Assembly: GCF_902809865.1 (NCBI RefSeq)
Contig: NZ_CADDWH010000001.1
Span: 1,798,001-1,862,000, forward strand
Direction of reading: 5' to 3'
DNA: 64,000 nt
From: Halobacillus sp. Marseille-Q1614
GTDB lineage: Bacteria; Bacillota; Bacilli; Bacillales; Halobacillaceae
Each line of letters begins with the position of its first letter. Position 1 is the first letter of the stretch. Of this stretch, positions 42,215 through 50,721 are shown in pieces. The position numbers and the translations under genes were made by a program. The notes beneath the pieces are model-generated. The model saw only the letters and a program-made list of their open reading frames with translations, was not told the DNA's origin and did no database searches.

Positions 42215-43795
42215 TTATTTTTTATCGTTTTCGTGAAGTACTTCTACTTTAGTAGGCGTATAGCCTGCTCCATCTATCCAAGTCACGTATACGCGATAGT
42301 TTTGGGTTTGTGCTTTATTTGTCACTGTGGCAATCGCACTTTTTGTACCGCTGCCTTCTGCCCACCATAAGATCATATTATCTTTTGATAAGCCGGCCCC
42401 TTTCGCGATAGCTGTGGTCATCTCTTCCCAATCCTGTGTACCTTTTTCAAAAGTCACGATCGAGTGGTTTTCTTGATTAGTAGGTACCGCAGACCAATCT
42501 TTAGTAATCACTTTTTCTACATTTGGCTTGTCACTATTACTATCCTTACTATCTTCTTGCTTAGTTACTGACTCTCTTTCTTCGTTAGAATTCTTGCTTT
42601 CTTTTTGATCTGATTTTCTTAAGATTTCTTTACTTGAATCTTTATCTTCTCTCTGTTCATTTGTCTTTTCTTCTACTGTATTGGACTCATCTTTGCTGGT
42701 GTTATTAGAGTCTTTATTTCTTTCTTTTTCCGTACCAGATTCGCTGGTTTCCTTAGTTTCTTTTTCCGAGCTGTCTTCATCCTTGGTGTTCTTATCTGAT
42801 TCTTTGATATTTTCTTTTTCTGATTCGTCATTCTTACTTTCTTTTGAAGAATCATCAGCATCCAAATCTTTAGTCTCTAACTCTAGATGAGTTCTCAAGG
42901 TATTCGTAAGCTTCTGAAGTTCTCTTTCATCCGGCATATAATAGTAAGTTCCGAATCTTGTTTTATCCGTTCCTTCGATTTTGTGTGTCTCTATATTCTT
43001 TCGAGCAGCTTTATAATTTGATTGAACCTTCCACATATCATTGAAAGTTAAGTTGGTTTTTACGTTCTTCTCTACTACTTTACTTAATTCTCTAAATTTC
43101 GTTAAAGAAGAAATACTTGCTCCTTTTTGAATCACAGCTTCTATTACTTGACGCTGCCGTTCTTGCCGGCCAAAGTCTCCTCTTGGATCCAATTCTCTCA
43201 TTCGAGCATAAATTAAAGCTTCTTTCCCGTCTAATTCAATTTGACCTTTAGGGAAGTACAAATTCTTTTCATTTGTGAATTTTAATTCATTACTATTAAA
43301 TTCGATCTCATTGTTTACTTCAATCCCGCCTAGCGTATCTACTATATCTGTAAAACTTCTCATGTTGACTTTAACAAAATAATCAACAGGGACATCTAAG
43401 AGATTTTCAATCGCATAAATCGTCATCTCCGTCCCTCCCACTTGATAAGAGCTGTTAATCTTGTCTTTAGCTCCCTTTATCTTCGTGTACGTATCACGCG
43501 GGATACTCACCATATGCGTAGATTGAGTTTGAGGGTTAATCGTTACGAGCACTAATGTATCGGCTCGTCCGCCTTTTTCACCAGCACGAGTGTCAAGACC
43601 CATAACCAATATAGATATAGGATCGCCAGAGTCTAAATCGATGTGTTCCAACCTTTCTGCAAACCTGGGATTCCTGTCGATATCTTCATGTATGCTTGAG
43701 GAGGTAGATGTTATAAAATTAAACGCATAGCTAATGACTCCTAAAACCAATACAGTAAAAAAGGTTAAAGTAAAAAGCAGAACTTTTTTACCCAT
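42215..43795 (-). CDS. LytR-CpsA-Psr protein fused to a YrrS-like (DUF1510) domain
   Basis: 526-aa membrane-anchored protein facing the wall. Residues 5-28 are a transmembrane anchor. The LCP phosphotransferase domain (about 58-215) shows ILVMGLDTRAGEKGGRADT, SIPRDTYTKI, the HxIN-like DKINSSYQVGG and ARMRELDPRGDFGRQERQRQ with the catalytic Arg residues. A 130-residue linker made almost only of Ser, Glu, Lys, Asp and Asn follows. The last 85 residues (KDWSAVPTNQENHSIVTFEK ... VTWIDGAGYTPTKVEVL) resemble the C-terminal domain of YrrS. It closes an operon with a GT2 synthase and a deacetylase, so it may attach their glycan to peptidoglycan (inference). Confidence 0.85.
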   Translation of the reverse strand: MGKKVLLFTLTFFTVLVLGVISYAFNFITSTSSSIHEDIDRNPRFAERLEHIDLDSGDPISILVMGLDTRAGEKGGRADTLVLVTINPQTQSTHMVSIPRDTYTKIKGAKDKINSSYQVGGTEMTIYAIENLLDVPVDYFVKVNMRSFTDIVDTLGGIEVNNEIEFNSNELKFTNEKNLYFPKGQIELDGKEALIYARMRELDPRGDFGRQERQRQVIEAVIQKGASISSLTKFRELSKVVEKNVKTNLTFNDMWKVQSNYKAARKNIETHKIEGTDKTRFGTYYYMPDERELQKLTNTLRTHLELETKDLDADDSSKESKNDESEKENIKESDKNTKDEDSSEKETKETSESGTEKERNKDSNNTSKDESNTVEEKTNEQREDKDSSKEILRKSDQKESKNSNEERESVTKQEDSKDSNSDKPNVEKVITKDWSAVPTNQENHSIVTFEKGTQDWEEMTTAIAKGAGLSKDNMILWWAEGSGTKSAIATVTNKAQTQNYRVYVTWIDGAGYTPTKVEVLHENDKK

Positions 43796-43863
43796 TCTCC
43801 TGTCCCCCTCTATAAAACCTGTTACCTTTTGGGCCGCAACTATAGTTTGAAATTAAGCTGCAG

Positions 43864-45228
43864 TTACGCTGCACTTTTTGAATCCTTCTGATGATAGCTC
43901 CTGCCAGTCCGTGCAACTTTGTTCCACTTTTTGTTGAAGAAGTAAGAGATACTTCCATACATAACGAAATACATCGATACAAACCGATAGATAAATATAT
44001 CAAAAAGAATAGCGGATAGTAGACGAAGTATATCTTTCTTCTGAAAGGAGAATCCGTGATGTTTGTTCATTCCAAGTGCGACCAAATCGTACACTACTCC
44101 AAATAGGAAAATAAAGAACAGGTAAAAGAACGCATAGTCTAAAAAGGAATTTTCCGGATTTTCCATCATGTTATATATCACTATCCCTGTCATCGCATAT
44201 GAAGCGAGGGTCCCTACTAAGAAAGTTTCAAATATATAAAAGAAAGAAACGGCTTTACTAAATAGAGTTTTTCCAAAAAACGATCCGAAATGAATGACAC
44301 AGTCAACATAGGCTTTCTGCCAGCGTAAACGTTGTTTGGTTAAATCCTTCCATGTTTCAGGCAGTTCCGTGTAGCCTACCGCATCTTCTATGAAACTGAT
44401 TCTCATTTTTTTATGTTTCGCAATGTACCTCTGGATACGCAGTGTAATGTCAATGTCTTCTCCTATCGTTTTCCTATATCCTCCCACATCAAAAAGCACT
44501 TGTTTGTTAAAAATACCGAAAGCTCCTGAAATAACAGCCAAAGCTTTAAAACGTACAAGTGACAACTTTGAAATATAAAAGGCTTTTAGGAAATCAAGTA
44601 CTTGAACTCTTACCAGCATGTTTGCATGCCTAAGAGACAGACGCTCTAAAGGATTGTTGGTTTTGGTCTGCAGCACGTGGACCATTCCCCCTGCTGCCAC
44701 GACATTTTCATCTTTAAACTCATGGTTAACGGCAGTTAAAGCTTTGTCCGTTAAAATAGTGTCTGCGTCTAAAGTGATGATTAAGTCTTTAGCGGAATAC
44801 TCAATTCCCGCATTTAAGGCATCCGCTTTTCCTCCGTTCACTTTATCTAGGACGAAGATATGCGGGTATAGTTCCGATTGATATATCCCCTCAATTTTCT
44901 CATGGGATATTTTACAGTGCGGGGACAAAGAGCAAGGTTTCAGCTTCAGGAAATCATCTAAATAGGTCATGGTATTATCAGTAGATCCGTCATTTATATA
45001 GAGAACTTCGAATTGAGAATAAGGCAGTGATTTCATGTTCTCCACTGAGGTTTCAATGATGCCTTGTTCATTGAAACACGGAACTAAAATACTGACCCCC
45101 TGCTCTTTGTCATCTCCCTGAACACTTTGTTTAGTATTAGTGTCACGGAAAAAAGGGAGACAATGGTATAAGTGTAAAACCGGAAATGTCACACTAACTA
45201 AGAAAAAAATCGTAATCCATATATCCAA
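43864..45228 (-). CDS. Processive family 2 glycosyltransferase (IcaA/PgaC-like)
   Basis: 454-aa membrane glycan synthase. N-terminal helix, then the GT2 domain with VPCFNEQGIIETS, INDGSTDNT, LDADTILTDKAL (DxD), GAFGIFNKQVLFDVGGY, GEDIDITLRI (catalytic Asp) and the processive-enzyme motif QRLRWQKAY (QxxRW). Four C-terminal membrane helices form the likely export channel. The set resembles poly-N-acetylglucosamine synthases. Start is TTG, 8 nt after AAAGGAG. It lies between a LysM-deacetylase gene and an LCP gene, consistent with synthesis, deacetylation and wall attachment of one polymer. Polymer identity is inferred. Confidence 0.87.
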   Translation of the reverse strand: MDIWITIFFLVSVTFPVLHLYHCLPFFRDTNTKQSVQGDDKEQGVSILVPCFNEQGIIETSVENMKSLPYSQFEVLYINDGSTDNTMTYLDDFLKLKPCSLSPHCKISHEKIEGIYQSELYPHIFVLDKVNGGKADALNAGIEYSAKDLIITLDADTILTDKALTAVNHEFKDENVVAAGGMVHVLQTKTNNPLERLSLRHANMLVRVQVLDFLKAFYISKLSLVRFKALAVISGAFGIFNKQVLFDVGGYRKTIGEDIDITLRIQRYIAKHKKMRISFIEDAVGYTELPETWKDLTKQRLRWQKAYVDCVIHFGSFFGKTLFSKAVSFFYIFETFLVGTLASYAMTGIVIYNMMENPENSFLDYAFFYLFFIFLFGVVYDLVALGMNKHHGFSFQKKDILRLLSAILFDIFIYRFVSMYFVMYGSISYFFNKKWNKVARTGRSYHQKDSKSAA

Positions 45229-45281
45229 AGTATCACTCCTTTATTTGAAATTTTTCATTAAGTCCTATGTCTACCTCAAGA

Positions 45282-46205
45282 TTACTTACTCTCTAAAAGC
45301 TTAGTAACGGTAACGAACTCATAGCCGTCCGCTCGTAAATCGTCAATAATTTGAGGCAGAGCTTCGACAGTTTCAAATTGACCCAATGAATGGTAGTTGT
45401 GCTGAAGCACGATAACTCCGGGGCTGGCATCCTGCTTCACTCTGGTGATGATTTCTTCTGAGGATACCCCCATCCAATCTTTTGTATCAGCGGTCCATAA
45501 AATCGAATGATACCCGTCTTTATCCAACAGTTTTACTTGGCGATCTTCCATTTCTCCAAAGGGAGGGCGAAATAAGTCAGGTCTGGACCCCGTAACTTTC
45601 TTAATTTCTGCTGCTGTCGATTCAACATTTTTGTTCAGCTGCTTATCGGTAAGTTCAGTTATATTCGGGTGATTCCATGTATGATTTCCTATTACATGGC
45701 CATCTTCGTGAATTTTCTCTAACTGCGCAGGATACTCCTTAGCCTGTTTGCCCGTAACAAAAAATGTCGCCTTTACATCTTTTTCTTTAAGAATCTCTAA
45801 AATTTCTGGCGTGTACTGATCTTCTGGTCCATCATCGAAAGTCAAAGCAATACGCTTCTTACTGGAATCTCCCATATATACAGCTCCATTTGCAGATTCC
45901 GCTTTTATCAAATGTTTGGAAGAGATGCTTGGACCTATTAGTAATTCGGGTAAAGAAACACCCAGCTTTTTAGCAGCAAAATGAGGAATATCAACAGGGA
46001 TTTCTAATTGTCTTCCTGGTTCAAGCTGTGTGGACAGTAATTTGTTCAAATTAGCAATCTTATCTTCAGATACTCCAAATCTGTCAGCTATTTTCGATAG
46101 CGTGTCTCCTTTTTGCACTGTATAAGTCTCAGCTTTTAATGGTTTATCAGCTGCGGCCGTACAAATTAAAACTACTATGATTAAACCGATCACTTTTTTC
46201 AGCAT
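45282..46205 (-). CDS. Secreted polysaccharide deacetylase with N-terminal LysM
   Basis: 307-aa exported CE4 enzyme. Signal peptide about residues 1-25; one LysM (YTVQKGDTLSKIADRFGVSE, 28-71); a linker; NodB domain from about 112 with LTFDDGPEDQYT, GNHTWNHPN, RPPFGEMED and VLQHN as metal and catalytic motifs. Here LysM precedes the catalytic domain, the reverse of the protein at 29549. It heads the operon with a GT2 synthase and an LCP protein, so it probably deacetylates the polymer made by that synthase. ATG behind AGGATGTGAT. Confidence 0.9.
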   Translation of the reverse strand: MLKKVIGLIIVVLICTAAADKPLKAETYTVQKGDTLSKIADRFGVSEDKIANLNKLLSTQLEPGRQLEIPVDIPHFAAKKLGVSLPELLIGPSISSKHLIKAESANGAVYMGDSSKKRIALTFDDGPEDQYTPEILEILKEKDVKATFFVTGKQAKEYPAQLEKIHEDGHVIGNHTWNHPNITELTDKQLNKNVESTAAEIKKVTGSRPDLFRPPFGEMEDRQVKLLDKDGYHSILWTADTKDWMGVSSEEIITRVKQDASPGVIVLQHNYHSLGQFETVEALPQIIDDLRADGYEFVTVTKLLESK

Positions 46206-46784
46206 GATTTCATCACATCCTATTTCACAGTACTTTGTCGATATTTAAAATTAACGAATTTTTAACTCTGCGTTTACAAAGTTCACAAAAAGAAAACGCC
46301 CTTCAAATAAGAAGGACGAGAATTATCATAAATAAAATATTAGCAAACAATGATAGTACTCAACACAGTCCGAACATACTCATTTTTTCTAGGACAACCT
46401 GTTGACTTAATTCCATACTTTTCTATTTCTAAACACTAATATGGGTCTATTATATTGATTGGTCATTTTAACCCTCACAAAATAATGTTCTTTAAAGAGA
46501 ATGTAAAGTGATAATTGAACATTATCACTCCGTTCATGAAGTAAATCACTATACATTGGCATAATATTAAACCTATAGAATCAGATATTAGGAAAAAAAT
46601 GAGGTAATTCATAGATTTTCTTCCGTCTCAAGGTTCACTTAAATACCTATCAATCCCATTGAATACTGAGTTCTATTAAACACTAAAGCTCATCTAAAAT
46701 GAATATAGAGATGAAACACATGACTCATGCCCGTCCTATTCTTACATATATTTAGAGGAAGGCCGTTAAGAAAGGACACAGCAC
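46206..46784. other. 579-bp AT-rich intergenic region
   Basis: Divergent region between the deacetylase and EamA genes. It contains one minus-strand terminator-like hairpin (46286-46318) but no supportable gene. A long AT-rich run (46340-46700) shows no known riboswitch or repeat. Confidence 0.5.
46286..46318 (-). terminator. Hairpin upstream of the deacetylase operon
   Basis: Minus strand CGTCCTTC / GAAGGGCG followed by TTTTCTTTTT. No minus-strand gene ends here; it could isolate the operon from readthrough or act as leader attenuator. Confidence 0.5.
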
Positions 46785-47687
46785 ATGAGTTTATCTCCGT
46801 TAAAAGTAAGCGCTTCCCTTTATGCATTGATGTCGATTACCTTTTGGGGAGTTTCTTTCGTTTCCACTAAAGCCGTGTTAGAGAAAATGGATCCCTTCTC
46901 TCTTCTCGTCGTTCGATTTAGCATAGGCATTGTTTTCCTATTTTTGATAATTCTTTTATTTAAGTATCCATTAAGAATCCCAATCAAATACCTCCCTCAC
47001 CTGCTGATTCTCGGCATCTTAGGTGTCTTTGTCCATCAGGTGATCCAGGCCACCGCACTTTTGACGATTCACGCCTCAGACGCCGGATGGCTGATCTCCT
47101 TTTCGCCTATATTTACTGTAATCCTGTCATTTCTTTTTCTTCAGGAGAAACTCACCGCAGGAAAAGTTATCGGGATTACAGCTGCCGTATCAGGTGTAAT
47201 CATGATCACCACGTTAGGCAGTGGGAGAACGCTTGGTTTCACTTTAAGTATCGGGTATGTCCTGATGATTTTAAGCACTTTAAACTGGGCGGTGTATTCT
47301 GTTTTATTGAAAAAACTCGCCATTCCTATGCCTTCTGTCGTCATTACTTTTTATATGAGCCTCGTTGGATTCTGCATGACTCTGCCTTTTTTCATAAGGA
47401 ACAAGGGGCTTATGCAGCTGGCTTCTTTAGAAGCAGAACACTGGGCTCACCTCTTGTTTTTAGGCATTTTCGTTTCAGCGATCGCCTACTGGTACTGGGC
47501 GAAAGCTTTGGAAGTTATGCAAGCTTCAAAAGTATCCGTGTTTTTGTATTTCGAACCTTTAGCCACACTGATTTCAGCAATGATTCTTTTACACGAAAAA
47601 TTTATTGCTGCTTCACTGATTGGCGGCTGTTTGATTATTGCAGGAGTAATTATAGTGCAGGGAAAAATCCCTTTTATTAAAAAATAG
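46785..47687 (+). CDS. EamA-family (DMT) transporter
   Basis: 300-aa membrane protein with ten helices in two EamA repeats (residues about 12-145 and 158-292). Signature segments: ITFWGVSFVSTKAVLEKM, SDAGWLISFSPIFTVILSFLFLQEKL and FLYFEPLATLISAMILLHEKF. Exporters of this family move amino acids and metabolites. It precedes a cysteine-dioxygenase-type gene by 15 bp, which suggests export of cysteine or sulfinate compounds, but this is inference. AAAGGA is 8 nt before the ATG. Confidence 0.88.
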   Translation: MSLSPLKVSASLYALMSITFWGVSFVSTKAVLEKMDPFSLLVVRFSIGIVFLFLIILLFKYPLRIPIKYLPHLLILGILGVFVHQVIQATALLTIHASDAGWLISFSPIFTVILSFLFLQEKLTAGKVIGITAAVSGVIMITTLGSGRTLGFTLSIGYVLMILSTLNWAVYSVLLKKLAIPMPSVVITFYMSLVGFCMTLPFFIRNKGLMQLASLEAEHWAHLLFLGIFVSAIAYWYWAKALEVMQASKVSVFLYFEPLATLISAMILLHEKFIAASLIGGCLIIAGVIIVQGKIPFIKK

Positions 47688-47702
47688 GAGAGGTGCAGCG
47701 GT

Positions 47703-48257
47703 ATGATGTTAAAGCAGCGTGTACAAGAAGCTTTTCAAAAGGTAAACTCTTATGAACGTGAGGATTTAAAATCGATTCTCACAGAACTCGATGTATCGAT
47801 TCATGAACTGCAGGAATACTTAAAATCACCAGAAGGCAAGCCTTATTACAGGCAGATGATTTATGAAGACGAGCATGTTGAAATGATTGTAATGAACTGG
47901 GCCGCCATCGAATGTGCCCCGCATGACCACGGCCAGTCTGTCGGTTGGATTCAAGTGATAGAAGGGGAAACCAAACAAACGATTTATAAAGCCGAAGGAG
48001 ACTCCCTCCCACTTCCCCTTTTTACAGAGTATAAAGAAAAAGGAAAAATGTTTTTCGCTCCGAGAAGAGGAGTACACAAAATGAAACGAAACGGAGACGA
48101 TCCGCTCGTTACTCTTCATTTATACTCTCCGCCGATACGAGGAATGAAAGTCTATGATCTTGAAACATGCGCAGCTTGTGTCGTGTCCAGCGACTGTGGA
48201 GCCTGGTGGCCCAATGAACAGCGGCAGCGCCTTAAAGAAATTAAATTAAAGAATTAA
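47703..48257 (+). CDS. Cysteine dioxygenase-type cupin protein
   Basis: 184-aa cupin Fe(II) enzyme. The iron-binding motif is CAPHDHGQSVGW, with the third His in PRRGVHKMKRNG. Cysteine dioxygenases oxidise L-cysteine to cysteine sulfinate. Related thiol dioxygenases act on 3-mercaptopropionate, so the substrate should be considered open. C-terminal Cys residues (TCAACVVSSDC) are an unusual cluster. It is translated from the same transcript as the EamA exporter and followed by a terminator. Confidence 0.85.
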   Translation: MMLKQRVQEAFQKVNSYEREDLKSILTELDVSIHELQEYLKSPEGKPYYRQMIYEDEHVEMIVMNWAAIECAPHDHGQSVGWIQVIEGETKQTIYKAEGDSLPLPLFTEYKEKGKMFFAPRRGVHKMKRNGDDPLVTLHLYSPPIRGMKVYDLETCAACVVSSDCGAWWPNEQRQRLKEIKLKN

Positions 48258-48258
48258 T

Positions 48259-48294
48259 AAAGGAAGTGGACATTTGCTTCCTTTTTTATTTTTC
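48259..48294 (+). terminator. Terminator of EamA-cysteine dioxygenase operon
   Basis: Stem AAAGGAAG / CTTCCTTT and T-run directly behind the stop. Confidence 0.8.
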
Positions 48295-48340
48295 AGGCTT
48301 GGTTAAATGAATTTGATGATACGGTAATGGAATTCGCAAA

Positions 48341-48440
48341 CACTCCTGCGAGAAAACAAGACCCCATAGGAGGACGACTTCCCCCTTTCTGATCCAAATA
48401 ACAGAAGTACCCGTTACTTTAAGCAAGAACCCCCTTCCCC
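48341..48440. repeat. Diverged dispersed repeat copy E
   Basis: Contains CACTCCTGCGAGAAAACAAG and TTACTTTAAGCAAGAACCCC, similar to the other repeat copies but weaker. It lies in the gap 48295-48492 before the GNAT gene. Confidence 0.35.
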
Positions 48441-48492
48441 ATCTTTCCATAGTTCACTATAATAACTTCAAGGAAAACAGAGGAGGAATCAA

Positions 48493-48903
48493 ATGGTTGA
48501 GATTAAAGAGCTGAAAACGGGCGAAGAATGGATCGAAGCTTTTCCGGTTATGAAGCAGCTGCGCTCCCAGCATAGTCAGGAATCCTATCTAAACATTGTA
48601 GGAGAAGCGCAAAAACATGAAGGTTATAAAATGTTTGCACTCTATCAAGGTGATCAGATCGCCTCTGTCATTGGCTTTATGCCGCAGACCACTCTTTATT
48701 ACGGGCGGTTTATCTGGGTATGTGATTTAGTTACCGATTCAAACATAAGGTCTAAAGGTTATGGCAAGGTGCTTTTATCTTTTGTACATAAGTGGGCCGC
48801 TACCCACGGTTATGAGTCTGTGGCTTTGTCGTCAGGTCTGCAGCGCGAAGAAGCCCATCAATTTTATGAAGAAAAAATGGATTATCAAAAAGTGAGCAAA
48901 TAA
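48493..48903 (+). CDS. GNAT-family N-acetyltransferase
   Basis: 136-aa acyl-CoA-dependent transferase. The acetyl-CoA motif A is VCDLVTDSNIRSKGYGKVLLSFV (SKGYGK loop), and motif B follows with QREEAHQFYEEKMDYQK. Strong AGGAGG site, single gene, strong terminator. Substrate unknown. Confidence 0.9.
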   Translation: MVEIKELKTGEEWIEAFPVMKQLRSQHSQESYLNIVGEAQKHEGYKMFALYQGDQIASVIGFMPQTTLYYGRFIWVCDLVTDSNIRSKGYGKVLLSFVHKWAATHGYESVALSSGLQREEAHQFYEEKMDYQKVSK

Positions 48904-48946
48904 AATGACGCGGTTTCCTCTAAGAAAGGAAGCCGCGTCATTTTTT
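48903..48946. terminator. Bidirectional terminator GNAT / NagZ genes
   Basis: Stem AAATGACGCGGTTTCC / GGAAGCCGCGTCATTT with T-run; serves both convergent genes. Confidence 0.9.
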
Positions 48947-48948
48947 AA

Positions 48949-50721
48949 TTAATAAGACAGACCATGACCGTACGGATAAAGCTCTGGAATCGTAACCGGC
49001 ATCTTGCCTGTTGGATTTACTTCTCCACTTAATACTTTCGCCAGTGCTTCTACGGAAACTCCCCTAAAACCATACGTTAACACATTGCCTTCTACATCAG
49101 GGAAGGCCATGATGTCGTATGGATTACGCATGGATGCAACGATAACTTTGCTGCCCGCTTCTCTTAATTCATTCACCAGCCGCTGCTGTGCAGAATTTGT
49201 ATTCGCTGTATAAGCAGTAACGATGACCTTATCAAACCCTTCTGCCCTTTCCACCGCGTTAGCAATTTGACTGGAAGATGGGCTTGTATTTGTAGAGTAA
49301 GATTCAGCTTCCATCCCCTTCTCTCCCAGCAAATCTGCAAGCATAAGCGGATTTGCGATAGATGGTCCCGTAACAAAGACTTTCTCACCTTCAGAAAGCG
49401 GCAGGACCCCATCATTTTTCACAAGGGTAATGCTGTCTTCTGTCATTTGATCGGCTAACGCTAAATTCTCCTCAAGTCCGATATTTTGGATGGCATCAGA
49501 AGAAACACCTGGTTCGTGGAAAAGTCCACGTTTGAATTTTGTTTCAAGAATACGGAAGACAGATTCATCAACTCGTTTTTCTGAGATCTCCCCGCTCTTT
49601 ACTGCTTCCAGCATAGAGTTATAAGCAAGCGGAACATTCGGCGGATTCAGTAAAATATCAGCACCCGCCTTGAATGCTTCTACCGGCACGCGGTCTTGTG
49701 GGACAACATTTGCTCCTGACATGCCAAGGCTGTCCGTTATTATTACACCTTCAAAGCCCATTTCTTCTCGAAGCAGATCCGTAAGTATCGGTTTAGATAA
49801 AGTGGCCGGAAGACCGGAATCGTCTAATGCCGGAACTACGATATGTGCTGGCATGATAGCATCGATTCCCACATTAATCGCTTCTTTAAATGGCTTTAAG
49901 TCTACTTCATGTAAAGTTTCTAAATCATGGTTAATAATAGGCAGGCCGTAATGGGAATCGACATTGGTATCCCCGTGCCCAGGAAAGTGTTTAGCTGTCG
50001 CCATGACGTTCTCGTTCTGATAACCTTCGACTTGAGCAGCTCCCATTTCTGCTACAAGGTCAGGGTTTTCTGAGAAAGAACGTACCCCGATGACAGGATT
50101 CTCAGCGTTCACATTAACATCTAACACTGGGGCTAAGTCCATATTAATTCCTAAGCTCATTAATTCCATGCCCATAATTTCAGAAGACTGGCGGGCATAC
50201 TCCGTGGAACGGGTTGCTCCTAGTGCCATATTTCCCGGGAAAACTGTGGCTGGTTCGGTCACCCGCGCGACGACTCCGCCCTCCTGGTCCGTAGCAATCA
50301 TTAATGGAATCGGCATTCTTTGATCCATCGCAATATCCTGCAGGCCATTAGAGAGTGCGTTCACCTGCGCGAAGTCGATTGGTGTACCAATGTTGTCGGT
50401 CCAGTTAAAATAAATAACTCCTCCAATATGGTACTTTTCAATAGCTTCTTTAAAATTCTTCACACCGCGGTTCTGCCGCATATTAATATCTTCATAATTT
50501 GGATCAGCTGGTGTTTTACCATACACATGGATCATAAACAGCTGACCGATTTTCTCTTCTAGAGTCATATGCTGAATCTTACTCTGGATCCAGCCTTTTC
50601 GCGCCTTTTCATCATCCCATCCCGGCTTGACTGGATCATCCCAGGAGGCTTGGGCAAAACCAGGCAGCAACAAAACTAAAGCCACCATTAAAGTAAACGC
50701 TTTCAAAAATGTTTTTCTCAC
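48949..50721 (-). CDS. nagZ: Secreted beta-N-acetylhexosaminidase (GH3, NagZ-type)
   Basis: 590-aa exported glycosidase of family GH3. Signal peptide residues 1-25. The family signature is KHFPGHGDTNVDSHYGLP, holding the catalytic His and Asp of the NagZ dyad, and the nucleophile region is VIITDSLGMSGAN. A C-terminal GH3-C domain (about 410-590) follows, as in B. subtilis NagZ (YbbD). It removes GlcNAc from muropeptides outside the cell. GTG start shares its first base with the stop of the upstream phosphatase-like gene, so the two are coupled. Confidence 0.92.
   Translation of the reverse strand: MRKTFLKAFTLMVALVLLLPGFAQASWDDPVKPGWDDEKARKGWIQSKIQHMTLEEKIGQLFMIHVYGKTPADPNYEDINMRQNRGVKNFKEAIEKYHIGGVIYFNWTDNIGTPIDFAQVNALSNGLQDIAMDQRMPIPLMIATDQEGGVVARVTEPATVFPGNMALGATRSTEYARQSSEIMGMELMSLGINMDLAPVLDVNVNAENPVIGVRSFSENPDLVAEMGAAQVEGYQNENVMATAKHFPGHGDTNVDSHYGLPIINHDLETLHEVDLKPFKEAINVGIDAIMPAHIVVPALDDSGLPATLSKPILTDLLREEMGFEGVIITDSLGMSGANVVPQDRVPVEAFKAGADILLNPPNVPLAYNSMLEAVKSGEISEKRVDESVFRILETKFKRGLFHEPGVSSDAIQNIGLEENLALADQMTEDSITLVKNDGVLPLSEGEKVFVTGPSIANPLMLADLLGEKGMEAESYSTNTSPSSSQIANAVERAEGFDKVIVTAYTANTNSAQQRLVNELREAGSKVIVASMRNPYDIMAFPDVEGNVLTYGFRGVSVEALAKVLSGEVNPTGKMPVTIPELYPYGHGLSY

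Noticed and set aside
42673-42890. Two short frames (62 and 69 codons) in the LCP gene linker
   Set aside because: By-products of the repetitive Ser/Glu/Lys codons of the linker on both strands.
47087-47680. 197-codon open frame on the + strand
   Set aside because: Alternative frame wholly inside the EamA transporter gene; no ribosome site, odd composition (many His, Arg, Phe, Tyr) and no family pattern.
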